From: an uncultured Dysosmobacter sp.
GTDB taxonomy: Bacteria > Bacillota > Clostridia > Oscillospirales > Oscillospiraceae
Direction: 5' to 3'
NCBI GenBank assembly: GCA_934565855.1
Contig: CAKTIO010000008.1
Span: forward strand, 62,001-126,000
Length of the DNA stretch: 64,000 bases
The notes beneath the pieces are model-generated. The model did no database searches and was not told the origin of the DNA. It saw only the letters and a program-made list of their open reading frames with translations. The position numbers were made by a program, and so were the translations under genes. Positions 8,301 to 16,478 of this stretch are shown in pieces (position 1 is the first letter of the stretch; each line of letters begins with the position of its first letter).

Positions 8301-9426
8301 TCTGGGTGCCCAGCTTGCGGCTGGCATCGGCAAACTTATCGAAGGGCCACTTGGGCATTTTTACCACGATGTAGTCCAGCGCAGGCTCGAAGCAGGCGCA
8401 GGTCTTGCCGGTGATATCGTTCTTGATCTCGTCCAGCGTGTAGCCCAGCGCGATCTTTGTGGTGATCTTGGCGATGGGATAGCCTGTTGCCTTGGACGCC
8501 AGTGCCGAAGAACGGGACACCCGGGGGTTTACCTCAATGACAGCGTATTCAAAGCTGTCCGGATTCAGCGCCAGCTGGCAGTTGCAGCCGCCGACAATGC
8601 CCAGATGCGTGATGATGTCCAGAGACGCCTTACGCAGCATCTGGAATTCCTTGTCCGCCAAGGTCTGGGTGGGCGCCACCACGATGGAGTCGCCGGTATG
8701 GACGCCGACAGGGTCCAGATTCTCCATAGAGCAGACAGCGATCACGTTGCCCACGCTGTCCCGCATGGTCTCAAACTCGATCTCCTTCCAACCGAAGATC
8801 GCCTTTTCCACCAGGATCTGGGTAATGGGCGAGGCATCCAGTCCGGTCTGGGCAATGATGCTCAGCTCCTCCGGGTCCTTCGCCGCGCCGCCGCCTGCAC
8901 CGCCCAGAGTAAAGGCGGGGCGGACAATGACAGGATAACCAATGCGGTCCGCCACGGCAAGGGCGTCCTCCACAGTCTCCGCGATATCCGAGGCGATGAC
9001 CGGCTGACCGATCTCCGCCATTGCCTCCTTGAACAGCTCCCGGTCCTCTGCCCGGGAAATGGCGGCAGCATCCGTTCCCAGCAGGCGCACGCCCTGCTCC
9101 TTTAAAAAGCCCTCCTTATCCAACTGCATGGCAAGGGTCAGACCCGTCTGTCCACCCAGACCTGCCAGAATAGAGTCCGGCTTTTCCTTCCGGATGATGC
9201 GCTTGATGGTCTCCGTGGTCAGCGGCTCCAGATAGATCTCGTCCGCCATTGCCTGATCCGTCATGATGGTGGCGGGGTTGGAGTTGCACAGCACCACGTT
9301 GACGCCCGCGTCCTTCAGCACCCGGCACGCCTGCGCGCCGGCATAGTCGAACTCCGCCGCCTGTCCGATGACAATGGGACCGGAGCCGATCACAAGCACC
9401 TTCTTAATACTGGTATCCAACGGCAT
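5389..9426 (-). CDS. carB: Carbamoyl-phosphate synthase large subunit fused to a diaminopimelate epimerase-like domain
   Basis: 1345 aa in one uninterrupted frame. Residues 1 to about 547 and 548 to about 930 are the two ATP-grasp halves (GSGPIVIGQAAEFDYAG and GSGPIRIGQGIEFDYSS). Residues about 930-1068 are the MGS-like allosteric domain. From about residue 1069 a full-length DapF fold of about 277 aa follows, starting LSFAKMQSCGNDY. The CarB part makes carbamoyl phosphate from bicarbonate, ATP and CarA-derived ammonia. DapF normally converts LL- to meso-diaminopimelate for lysine and peptidoglycan. The second DapF catalytic Cys is present (Cys1288 in ACGSGACA). The first is Ala1139 in QMAGNALRC, where the family normally has Cys in CGN. 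The start shares one base with the carA stop (TAATG). Confidence 0.95.
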   Translation of the reverse strand: MPLDTSIKKVLVIGSGPIVIGQAAEFDYAGAQACRVLKDAGVNVVLCNSNPATIMTDQAMADEIYLEPLTTETIKRIIRKEKPDSILAGLGGQTGLTLAMQLDKEGFLKEQGVRLLGTDAAAISRAEDRELFKEAMAEIGQPVIASDIAETVEDALAVADRIGYPVIVRPAFTLGGAGGGAAKDPEELSIIAQTGLDASPITQILVEKAIFGWKEIEFETMRDSVGNVIAVCSMENLDPVGVHTGDSIVVAPTQTLADKEFQMLRKASLDIITHLGIVGGCNCQLALNPDSFEYAVIEVNPRVSRSSALASKATGYPIAKITTKIALGYTLDEIKNDITGKTCACFEPALDYIVVKMPKWPFDKFADASRKLGTQMKATGEVMAIAPSFEMALMKAVRGAEVNLDSLNRKVDEEDTAPIEERLQRVDDHRLFTVFEAIKSGVSLDTIHDITKIDHWFLAHIKRLADFEQKLAQEGLTEENYESGKQLGYCDSTLLRLSGAETLPGKAKTAVYKMVDTCAAEFDAETPYFYSSFDKYCESRSFPRSGKPVIMVLGSGPIRIGQGIEFDYSSVHCVWTLKQLGYEVVIVNNNPETVSTDYDTADRLYFEPLCPEDVMHIIQVEHPVGVVVAFGGQTAIKLTKFLDSHGVRILGTSAESIDMAEDRERFDELLERFQIKRPQGMGINGMQEALDAAHKLGYPVLLRPSYVIGGQNMVIAHNDEDVRTYMEVILSGKIENPVLVDQYLMGTELEVDVISDGVDVLIPGVMQHIERTGVHSGDSIAVYPPFSIGDKMLHTIIDCSEKLALSLKTQGLINIQYLIYQGELYVIEVNPRASRTVPYISKVTGVPMVDLATRVMVGQPLKSLGYGTGLYKQPPYVAVKVPVFSFEKITDANASLSPEMKSTGEVLGLGKNMHEALFKGLVSAGYKVEKPTRGGVLISVNRRDQPEIVGIARKLDDMGYKLYATDRTAFEISQLGTDVEVVGKLGQDNRVFQLLEAGKIDYIILTGSTEPDYIRDFIHLNHRAVQLGIPCLTSLDTANALTDILASRYNQTNTELIDICHLRETRQELSFAKMQSCGNDYIMLENFDGEITCPESLCVTFCDRHYGIGADGIVLMEKSKKADARMRMFNRDGSEGQMAGNALRCMGKYLYDNGIVNKESVTIETETGVKTVHLYTMNGKVTSATVSMGYATLDIAALNINIPEKQVVDYPVQIGGKDYSITCVDMGNPHCVVFCPRVDAVDVPHIGPQFEQAPYFPERINTEFIRVVNQSTIKMRVWERGSGETMACGSGACAAVVAAVANNLCEKGRDITVKVRGGDLVVNYTDKEVTLTGDAKLVYEGVVEY

Positions 9427-10490
9427 TACAGCTCACCGCCTTTCATCAAATCCACAAATCGGTCAAACAGGAACGAGGTGTCCTTGGGACCGGTACACGC
9501 CTCCGGATGGAACTGCACGGTAAACGCCCGCTGCTCCAGATAGTCAATGCCCTCGCAGGTCCCGTCGTTGGCGTTGGCATAACGCACCCTGCCCAGCTTC
9601 ACCGTATCGGAGTCCACGGCATAGCCGTGGTTCTGGCTGGTGATGAAGGTACGGACGCCCTCCAGGTCCCGCACCGGCTGGTTCACGCCCCGGTGACCAT
9701 ATTTCAGCTTATAGGTAGAGCTTCCGGCAGCCAGCGCCGTCAGCTGGTGTCCCAGGCAGATGCCGAACATGGGGACCTTGCCCAGCAGCCTGCGGATCTG
9801 CTGAATCTGGAACTGGCTCTCCGCCGGGTCTCCGGGACCGTTGGACAGCATCACACCGTCCGGATGGGCGGCAAGCACCTCCTCCGCGGTGACGCTGGCA
9901 GGCAGCACGGTCACGGTGCAGCCGCGCTTTTGCAGCTCCCGGATGATGTTGCGCTTGGCGCCGAAGTCCAGCAGAGAGACCCGGAAGCGCTCCTCTCCCA
10001 CGGCGGGATGTACGCTGAGGGTGGAGCAGGTGACGCTCTTCACCGCGTCCACCACAGCATAGGTCCTCACCGCGGACAGATCCGCCGGGATCTCATCGCA
10101 GATGATGGCGTTCATAACGCCGTGCTCCCGGATGATGCGGGTCAGCTCCCGGGTGTCCACGCCGTACAGCCCCGGCACCCCCTGCTGCTTCAGGAAGCTG
10201 TCCAGATCGTACTGGGTACGAAAATTCGAGGGCTCATGACACCATTCCCGGACAACATATCCGCGAACGGAACATTTCCCCTCGAAATCCTCTTCGATCA
10301 TTCCATAATTGCCGATCAGCGGATACGTCTGCATCACGATCTGCCCGTAATAGCTGGGGTCAGTCAGTGTTTCGATATAGCCGCACATACCGGTGGTAAA
10401 CACCAATTCGCCCACGGTGTTCCCGTCGGCGCCAAACCGGATCCCCTCAAATACCTGTCCGTCCTCCAGAACCAGATATGCTTTTTTCAT
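9426..10490 (-). CDS. carA: Carbamoyl-phosphate synthase small (glutaminase) subunit
   Basis: 354 aa from the ATG at 10490, which has AGGTGG nine bases upstream; an in-frame ATG six bases earlier sits too close to that site. The N-terminal CPSase small-chain domain is followed by a class I glutamine amidotransferase domain with the nucleophile Cys in MFGICLGHQL and His/Glu near VQFHPEACTGP. It hydrolyses glutamine and channels ammonia to CarB for pyrimidine and arginine synthesis. It is first in a two-gene operon with its own promoter. No PyrR attenuator or arginine-box is evident in the short leader. Confidence 0.96.
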   Translation of the reverse strand: MKKAYLVLEDGQVFEGIRFGADGNTVGELVFTTGMCGYIETLTDPSYYGQIVMQTYPLIGNYGMIEEDFEGKCSVRGYVVREWCHEPSNFRTQYDLDSFLKQQGVPGLYGVDTRELTRIIREHGVMNAIICDEIPADLSAVRTYAVVDAVKSVTCSTLSVHPAVGEERFRVSLLDFGAKRNIIRELQKRGCTVTVLPASVTAEEVLAAHPDGVMLSNGPGDPAESQFQIQQIRRLLGKVPMFGICLGHQLTALAAGSSTYKLKYGHRGVNQPVRDLEGVRTFITSQNHGYAVDSDTVKLGRVRYANANDGTCEGIDYLEQRAFTVQFHPEACTGPKDTSFLFDRFVDLMKGGEL

Positions 10491-10542
10491 GGCCATGTTC
10501 CACCTCTACTTCATTGGTCTGAATATTCGCGCATTTCTTATA

Positions 10543-10571
10543 ATTATCCATCTTTTTCTCATATTCGTCAA
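10543..10571 (-). promoter_or_regulatory. Sigma-A-type promoter of carAB
   Basis: Minus strand: -35 TTGACG (10571-10566), 17-bp spacer, -10 GATAAT (10548-10543). The leader to carA is only about 45 nt, too short for a classical PyrR attenuator. Confidence 0.7.
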
Positions 10572-10656
10572 TATTTTCCCGAAAAATCCTTGCCCCTGTT
10601 TGTAGATAACTTTTCCGGAAATAGGTATTACTTTTTGTGCATTCTCCTGATTTTCC

Positions 10657-10685
10657 TTGCAAGGCTTGGCTTTCTCTGATATGAT
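10657..10685 (+). promoter_or_regulatory. Sigma-A-type promoter of the AraC-EamA operon
   Basis: -35 TTGCAA (10657-10662), 17-bp spacer, -10 TATGAT (10680-10685). The predicted start is near 10692, leaving a leader of about 187 nt before the AraC gene. Confidence 0.6.
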
Positions 10686-10688
10686 GGG

Positions 10689-10780
10689 AAAATGGTAGGT
10701 TATTTCCTGCCATTTTTTTGAAGCTACTTCCGCGAAGGCGGTGAAAGCAGGACGGCAGAGGTCGCGGACCGTGCCGTCCT
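10689..10780 (+). promoter_or_regulatory. Two inverted repeats in the AraC leader
   Basis: AAAATGGTAGG (10689-10699) pairs with CCTGCCATTTT (10706-10716) and is followed by seven T; it overlaps the predicted transcription start. A second stem, AGGACGGCA (10749-10757) with TGCCGTCCT (10772-10780), lies in the leader. The first may be an operator or an early terminator; the second is probably an RNA hairpin. Both roles are inference. Confidence 0.4.
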
Positions 10781-10878
10781 TTCTGCTGCCCAACCGGACA
10801 CACCCACAAAACGGGGATATTTTACAAGACCTCTCGTCCGCCCCGGAGTATGATAACCGTTGGAAAGGAGTTGCCTGC

Positions 10879-11733
10879 ATGAAAAATGAGATCCGGGCTG
10901 TCCGCTTGGACAGAGGACTGTATGTGGAAGCGTACCGCTTTCAGGGAGCTGTGCAGCCCTTTCCCAACCACTTTCACGAGCATTACGTCATCGGTCTGAT
11001 AGAGGACGGACAGCGCCTGCTGTCCTGCAAAAGCCGGGAATATCTGCTGTGTCCGGGCAGCCTTCTGCTGCTGAACCCCGGCGACAGCCACGCCTGCACC
11101 CAGCATGGCAGCGGTGCGCTGGACTACCGCAGTCTTCACATTCCCAGCAGCACCCTGCGGATGCTGACAGAGCAGGAAGGCTTCCGGGAGCTGCCCGGCT
11201 TTGCCCAGCCCGTTCTGCTGGAGGAGACGGTCGCCCGCCGCCTGCGCAGTCTGCACGAGGATATGATACGCGGCAGGAACGGAGCGGAAACGGGGCAGGC
11301 GCTGGCAGACCTGCTGTCCTCCCTGCTGCGCCGCTGCGGACAGCCCCTTGCGCGCTGTACGCCGGAATGCCCCCAGGAGATCGAACGGACCTGTGCCTTT
11401 ATCCGCCGGCACTTTCAGGAGCCGGTCCGGCTGGAACAGCTCTGCCGCTGCGCCGGACTGAGCCGCTCCTCCCTGCTGCGGATATTTGCCAGATACAAGG
11501 GCATCACTCCCTACCGTTATCTGGAGACCGTCCGCATTCAGGAGGCGCGGACGCTGCTGGGACAGGGGGTTCCTCCGGCGGATGCCGCCGCGCGGACCGG
11601 CTTTTCCGACCAGAGTCACCTGAGCAACCGTTTCCGCCGTCTGCTGGGCTTTGCCCCCGGCGTGTACCGCGACATTTTTTCTGAAAACAGTCCCCTCTCC
11701 CTGCAGGATGGGACGGATAGGAGGACCACATGA
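10879..11733 (+). CDS. AraC-family transcriptional regulator
   Basis: 284 aa from the ATG with AGGAG nine bases upstream; the frame is open further 5' but without a ribosome site. The N-terminal AraC-type cupin domain (about residues 15-150, with HFHEHYVIG and LLNPGDSHACTQ) should bind a small effector. The C-terminal double helix-turn-helix (about residues 175-275, with LEQLCRCAGLSRSSLLRIFARYKGITPYRYL and DQSHLSNRFRRLLGFAPGVYR, given here in two pieces) binds DNA. It overlaps the downstream EamA gene by ATGA and so probably controls that exporter (inference). Confidence 0.93.
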   Translation: MKNEIRAVRLDRGLYVEAYRFQGAVQPFPNHFHEHYVIGLIEDGQRLLSCKSREYLLCPGSLLLLNPGDSHACTQHGSGALDYRSLHIPSSTLRMLTEQEGFRELPGFAQPVLLEETVARRLRSLHEDMIRGRNGAETGQALADLLSSLLRRCGQPLARCTPECPQEIERTCAFIRRHFQEPVRLEQLCRCAGLSRSSLLRIFARYKGITPYRYLETVRIQEARTLLGQGVPPADAAARTGFSDQSHLSNRFRRLLGFAPGVYRDIFSENSPLSLQDGTDRRTT

Positions 11734-12629
11734 ACAACCGGACCACTCTGGGGCATCTGGCGGCGGGGCTGACCGTTCTCATATGGGGGACCACCTTCAT
11801 CTCCACCAAGCTTCTGCTGGTGGACCTTCAACCGGTGGAGATCCTGTTCTTCCGCTTTGTTCTGGGCTTTCTGGTGCTGTGCGCGGCACAGCCCAGACGC
11901 CTGCGCACTGCCGGGCTCCGGCAGGAGGCGGTCTTTATGGCGGCGGGACTGTGCGGCATCTGCCTGTATTACCTGCTGGAAAACATCGCCCTGACCTATA
12001 CGCTGGCATCCAATGTGGGAGTCATCATCTCTGTCGCGCCCTGCTTTACGGCGATTCTGGCACACCTGTTCCTGCGGTCGGAGGAGCGGCTGCGGGGGCA
12101 GTTTTTCGCCGGCTTTGCCGTTGCCATGAGCGGCATCCTGCTCATCAGCCTGAACGGCTCCGCTCTGAAGCTGAATCCACTGGGAGATCTGCTGGCGGTG
12201 CTTGCCGCCCTTGTGTGGGCGGTCTATTCCCTGCTGACGAAAAAAATCGGCAGCTTCGGCTATCCCGTCATCCTCGCCACCCGCAGAACGTTTTTCTACG
12301 GCATTCTGTTCATGGTCCCGGCACTGTGCTTTTTTGACTTTCAGCCGGACCTCTCCCGCTTCGCGGACCCAACGCACCTGTTCCACCTGCTGTATCTGGG
12401 ACTGGGTGCGTCCGCCCTGTGCTTTGTCACCTGGAGCTTTGCCGTAAAGCAGATAGGAGCGGTGAAAACCAGCGTTTACATCTATCTGGTTCCGGTCATC
12501 ACCGTTGCGGCGTCTGCCCTGATCCTGCGGGAGCGCATGACGGCGCTGACCGCCGCCGGAACCGTGCTTACGCTGGCGGGACTGTTTTTATCTGAGTACC
12601 GTCCCAAGGGAAGGCTCCCCTCCGCGTAG
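11730..12629 (+). CDS. DMT-superfamily (EamA) exporter
   Basis: 299 aa with ten hydrophobic segments in two EamA repeats (first about residues 8-140, second about 150-290; hallmarks LIWGTTFISTKLLL and VWAVYSLLTKKIGSFG). Members export amino acids and other small metabolites by proton antiport. The start overlaps the AraC stop. The AraC-EamA pairing is a common arrangement for amino acid or drug exporters; the substrate cannot be read from sequence. Confidence 0.92.
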   Translation: MNNRTTLGHLAAGLTVLIWGTTFISTKLLLVDLQPVEILFFRFVLGFLVLCAAQPRRLRTAGLRQEAVFMAAGLCGICLYYLLENIALTYTLASNVGVIISVAPCFTAILAHLFLRSEERLRGQFFAGFAVAMSGILLISLNGSALKLNPLGDLLAVLAALVWAVYSLLTKKIGSFGYPVILATRRTFFYGILFMVPALCFFDFQPDLSRFADPTHLFHLLYLGLGASALCFVTWSFAVKQIGAVKTSVYIYLVPVITVAASALILRERMTALTAAGTVLTLAGLFLSEYRPKGRLPSA

Positions 12630-12650
12630 ATCCTTCCACCACACAACAAA

Positions 12651-12697
12651 ACAGCAGGCAGAGTCCGGCGATTGCCGCTCTCTGCCTGCTGTTTTTT
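12651..12697. terminator. Bidirectional terminator between eamA and prsW
   Basis: ACAGCAGGCAGAG (12651-12663) pairs perfectly with CTCTGCCTGCTGT (12680-12692). Six T follow on the plus strand and an A-rich flank precedes it, so it serves both converging genes. Confidence 0.85.
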
Positions 12698-12699
12698 AC

Positions 12700-13419
12700 T
12701 TACACCGGCGTGTCGTTAGCGGACTCCCGGCGGATGGTCCGGAACACCACCACATACATCACCAATACAAACACCACGAACACCCCCATTGCGCGGGTGG
12801 TGCCCAGCATGGCGCAGGTGTCATAAAAGCCATGCAGCAGCACCGCCAGCAAATAGCCCGCCGCCTGATCCAGCCAGCTCCGGAAGGGATTGCCCAGATC
12901 TGCCCGCAGCTTTGCCCTGCCGTAAAACACACCCATGAACACGGCAAAGCCCATATGTCCGGGAATGGCAAGCAGCGCCCGGGGCAGCGCCACGGAAAGT
13001 CCGTAGGTAAACACATACTTGATATTTTCAAAGGCGGCAAAGCCCAGAGAGACAAACACCGCGTACACGATGCCGTCAAACCGGTAGTTGAAATTGGGGT
13101 CCTGCCAGGTGCGGCGCTTCAGAAAGAAGAACTTGGACCCCTCCTCTACCACAGCCACCACCAGAAACGCCAGCGCCACGGTATAGGTGGGACTGCCGGG
13201 GTCCACCAGCCGCCCCAGTACGCTCTGCCCCACCATTTCCAGCACAATGGAGACCAGCGCCGCCAGCACACCCATCCCCACCAACGAGGTCAGCAGTGCC
13301 GGAGGCTCCGGCTCCACCTTGTCCTGCTGATAGACATAACGCATCAGCAGCACTGCCGGCAGCACCGCCGCGATCACATAGACCGCCAGAATATTCATCA
13401 CAGGAGCCATAAAGAACAT
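12700..13419 (-). CDS. prsW: PrsW-family intramembrane metalloprotease
   Basis: 239 aa with about seven membrane segments. The PrsW motifs are all present: EEGSK (about residue 92), FENIKYV, HMGFAVFMG and HGFYDTC, which supply the Glu/His residues of the active site. In Bacillus PrsW performs site-1 cleavage of the anti-sigma factor RsiW, but no sigma/anti-sigma pair is near here, so the substrate is unknown. RBS AGAGGA is nine bases before the ATG. It lies 73 bp after lepA and may be read through from it. Confidence 0.9.
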   Translation of the reverse strand: MFFMAPVMNILAVYVIAAVLPAVLLMRYVYQQDKVEPEPPALLTSLVGMGVLAALVSIVLEMVGQSVLGRLVDPGSPTYTVALAFLVVAVVEEGSKFFFLKRRTWQDPNFNYRFDGIVYAVFVSLGFAAFENIKYVFTYGLSVALPRALLAIPGHMGFAVFMGVFYGRAKLRADLGNPFRSWLDQAAGYLLAVLLHGFYDTCAMLGTTRAMGVFVVFVLVMYVVVFRTIRRESANDTPV

Positions 13420-13492
13420 GGTTCAGTGTCCTCTCTTTCCGCTTGTTTCCGTGGTTCGCCGCAGGGGGAAGCGCGCTCCGCCTGTCCGGGAC

Positions 13493-15301
13493 TTACTCCT
13501 CGTCCAGCTTCAGCACCGCCAGGAATGCCTCCGTCGGCACCTGCACCGTGCCCAGAGAGCGCATCTTCTTCTTGCCCTCCTTCTGCTTTTCCAGCAGCTT
13601 CTTCTTCCGGGTGATATCGCCTCCGTAGCACTTGGCAAGCACGTCCTTGCGCATTGCCTTCACCGTCTCCCGGGCGATGACCCGTCCGCCGATGGCTGCC
13701 TGAATGGGGATCTCAAACAGCTGGCGGGGAATGTTCTCCTTCAGCTTTTCGCACAGGCGGCGGGCACGGGGATACGCCTTGTCCTTATGGGCAATGAAGC
13801 TGAGGGCATCCACCTGGTCGCCGTTGAGCAGCAGGTCCACCTTCACCAGCTCGCTGGGACGGTAGCCGGACAGCTCATAGTCCAGAGAGGCATAGCCCTT
13901 GGTGTTGGCTTTCAGGGTATCAAAGAAATCGTAGATGATCTCATTCAAAGGCATCTGGTAGTGCAGCTCCACCAGGTTGGTGTCCAGATACTGCATATCC
14001 TTGAATTCGCCCCGGCGGTTCTGGCACATGGGCATGATGTTGCCCACATACTCATTGGGGGCAATAATGGAGACCTTGACGTACGGCTCCTCGGAATGCT
14101 CAATGCTGGCGGGGTCCGGGTAATTGTGGGGATTGTCCACCTTTACCATCGTACCGTCGGTTTTATAGACGTGGTAGATGACCGAGGGCAGCGTGGTGAC
14201 CAGATCCAGGTCAAACTCCCGCTCCAGCCGCTCCTGAATGACCTCCATATGCAGCATACCCAAAAAGCCGCAGCGGAAGCCAAAGCCCAGCGCCGCGGAG
14301 GTCTCCGGCTCAAAGGTCAGGGAGGCATCGTTCAGGCGCAGCTTTTCCAATGCGTCCCGCAGGTCCGGGAACTTGGAACCGTCCTCGGTGTAAATACCGC
14401 AGTAGACCATGGACTGCACTGCCTTATAGCCCGGCAGCGGCTCTGCCGCGGGGCGCTCCGCCAGAGTGACGGTGTCGCCCACCCGGGTATCGCTGACGGT
14501 TTTGATGGATGCGGTGAAATAGCCCACCTCACCTGCCTCCAGCTCCTTGCAGGGCTCCAGCCCCAGCGGCAGCAGATGTCCGCACTCCACCACCGTGTAG
14601 GTGGCTCCGGTCGCCATCAGCTTTACGGTGTCGCCGGTCTTCAGCCGCCCCTCCATCAGGCGCATGTATACCACCACGCCCCGGTAGGCATCATACTGGC
14701 TATCAAAGATCAGAGCCCGCAGCGGCGCCTCCGTGTCGCCGGTGGGGGCGGGAATGTTCTGCACAATGTCCTCCAGCACGGCTTCAATGTTGATGCCCAT
14801 TTTGGCAGAGATCTCCGGCGCATCCATCGCGGGCAGACCGATGATGTCCTCTACCTCCTGCTTTGCTTTGGCAGGGTCCGCCGCGGGCAGATCGATCTTG
14901 TTGAACACCGGCAGGATCTCCAGATCATGCTCCATTGCCAGATAGGTGTTGGCAAGAGTCTGCGCCTCTACGCCCTGAGTGGCATCCACCACCAGCACCG
15001 CGCCCTCGCACGCCGCCAGAGAGCGGGAGACCTCATAGTTGAAGTCTACATGTCCCGGGGTGTCAATGAGGTTCAGCTCATAGGTCTCCCCGTCCTTTGC
15101 CTTATAGTTCAGTTTGACTGCCCGTGCCTTGATGGTGATGCCCCGCTCCCGCTCCAGATCCATGTTATCCAGCAGCTGGCTCTCCATCTCCCGCTGGGAT
15201 ACCGCCTCGCACTTTTCCAGCAGACGGTCCGCCAGGGTGGATTTTCCGTGGTCGATATGGGCAATGATGCTGAAATTCCGAATGTTGCTCTGTTTCGTCA
15301 T
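13493..15301 (-). CDS. lepA: Elongation factor 4 (LepA)
   Basis: 602 aa from the ATG preceded by GGAGG; an upstream in-frame start adds 25 residues without a ribosome site. GTPase motifs are G1 [10 protein letters not shown]3 DTPGHVDF and G4 NKIDLPAAD, followed by EF-G-like domains II, III and V and the LepA-specific C-terminal domain ([20 protein letters not shown] onwards). The length is normal. It is a ribosome-associated GTPase acting in translation initiation and stress recovery. It follows the AlgJ-like gene with an 87-bp gap containing an imperfect hairpin (15321-15345). Confidence 0.97.
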   Translation of the reverse strand: MTKQSNIRNFSIIAHIDHGKSTLADRLLEKCEAVSQREMESQLLDNMDLERERGITIKARAVKLNYKAKDGETYELNLIDTPGHVDFNYEVSRSLAACEGAVLVVDATQGVEAQTLANTYLAMEHDLEILPVFNKIDLPAADPAKAKQEVEDIIGLPAMDAPEISAKMGINIEAVLEDIVQNIPAPTGDTEAPLRALIFDSQYDAYRGVVVYMRLMEGRLKTGDTVKLMATGATYTVVECGHLLPLGLEPCKELEAGEVGYFTASIKTVSDTRVGDTVTLAERPAAEPLPGYKAVQSMVYCGIYTEDGSKFPDLRDALEKLRLNDASLTFEPETSAALGFGFRCGFLGMLHMEVIQERLEREFDLDLVTTLPSVIYHVYKTDGTMVKVDNPHNYPDPASIEHSEEPYVKVSIIAPNEYVGNIMPMCQNRRGEFKDMQYLDTNLVELHYQMPLNEIIYDFFDTLKANTKGYASLDYELSGYRPSELVKVDLLLNGDQVDALSFIAHKDKAYPRARRLCEKLKENIPRQLFEIPIQAAIGGRVIARETVKAMRKDVLAKCYGGDITRKKKLLEKQKEGKKKMRSLGTVQVPTEAFLAVLKLDEE

Positions 15302-15388
15302 ATGCTTAAACCTCCGTAGGCGGGACCGTGAGACCCACGGACCCGTAATGGTGGAAATCGTTTCTCCTCCGGACACACCGGACGGTGC

Positions 15389-16468
15389 TCAGGAGCTGTG
15401 CTGGGCGTTCCACTGGTACCAGAAGGACGTATCCCAGTATTTCTCATAATCATAGTTTACCACAAAATCCTGCCAGCTGGCGAGGGTCTGCCGCCAATTT
15501 TCCCCGGTCAGTCGGTCCCGGTCCTGTGCGATGGTGTCCAGCACCCGGGTGCAGACCTCGCCGGAGTGGTGGACATAGTCACAGTAATTGTCCAGATCCA
15601 GCACGATGTCCCCATCCAGCAGCGGGGCATACAGCCGCACATTGTCATATGCCGTCAGTGTCCGGCATGCCAGGCTCATGGCGGAAAATACCGCGTCGGT
15701 TTCCCCCAGCCGTGCTGTCTTGTCCCAGAACAGGATGCTGTACGGTGGGAAGAAGATGTCAAATTCCGTGTCCGGGTGAGCCTCGATCCAGCCAGTGACT
15801 ACCTTTAAATTTGCCGCGGCATTGTCCAGAAAGGCATCCGCCGGCTGCTGGGGCTGCACCTCCGGACGGTCATAGTTGTCCAGGGCGGTCATATGGTTCC
15901 ACCAGATGCCCTTTTTGTCCCAGGTAAAGCCCTCGTCCAGCGTTTCGCCGCCGTGCCAGGTGTTTGCCTTCAGAATATAGCCGCTGTAATACAGGGTATC
16001 CTTATTCAGCAGATACTGCACATCGTTCAGGCGGCTGCGGTCATACAGGTAATCCGGCATGGAGGAGGTGACGCCGCTCTCATCCCGGATGAGGATGTTC
16101 ACATCCAGTCCGAACAGCACCCGCTGCCGGGGCTGGCTGCGGAACGCCACGTTCATCACCCGGTCAAACTCGCTGAGATAACCGTCTGGAATGGTAATGC
16201 GCACCGCCGTGGTGCCGAAGGTCTCTCCGATCTGGCTGGCGCGGTAGTTCGCCGCCATAGAGGTTCCCACAAGAATGGTGTCCGCCGGGACATTTTTCGC
16301 CAGTCCCGCCGCCTGATAGCGCTCGCTGAAAAACACGGGCTGCCACTTGTCCGGAATGCGGTAATACAGGCAGGGGTCCACAAGATAGACCACTGCCGCG
16401 CAAAGCAGCAGCAGGCATGCCGTTACCGCCGCAAAGCCGCACACCCAGCGTCGATATAGTCGTTTCAT
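15389..16468 (-). CDS. AlgX/AlgJ-like SGNH-type protein paired with an MBOAT acyltransferase
   Basis: 359 aa from the ATG with GAGGAGG five bases upstream. One N-terminal membrane anchor (about residues 10-32) is followed by an extracellular domain with the SGNH-type Ser motif ILVGTSMAANY (about residue 65) and a late Asp/His pair in DYVHHSGE. Such proteins receive acyl groups exported by MBOAT partners and O-acetylate a cell-surface polymer; in Gram-positives the acceptor may be wall polysaccharide or teichoic acid. It is ten bases downstream of the MBOAT gene. The acceptor cannot be inferred from sequence. Confidence 0.75.
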   Translation of the reverse strand: MKRLYRRWVCGFAAVTACLLLLCAAVVYLVDPCLYYRIPDKWQPVFFSERYQAAGLAKNVPADTILVGTSMAANYRASQIGETFGTTAVRITIPDGYLSEFDRVMNVAFRSQPRQRVLFGLDVNILIRDESGVTSSMPDYLYDRSRLNDVQYLLNKDTLYYSGYILKANTWHGGETLDEGFTWDKKGIWWNHMTALDNYDRPEVQPQQPADAFLDNAAANLKVVTGWIEAHPDTEFDIFFPPYSILFWDKTARLGETDAVFSAMSLACRTLTAYDNVRLYAPLLDGDIVLDLDNYCDYVHHSGEVCTRVLDTIAQDRDRLTGENWRQTLASWQDFVVNYDYEKYWDTSFWYQWNAQHSS

Positions 16469-16478
16469 GGCAGCCTCC

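Noticed and set aside
5692..9105. A very long open frame on the plus strand opposite carB
   Set aside because: It is the antisense shadow of a GC-rich, strongly codon-biased gene; the minus-strand frame has full CarB homology and a ribosome site.
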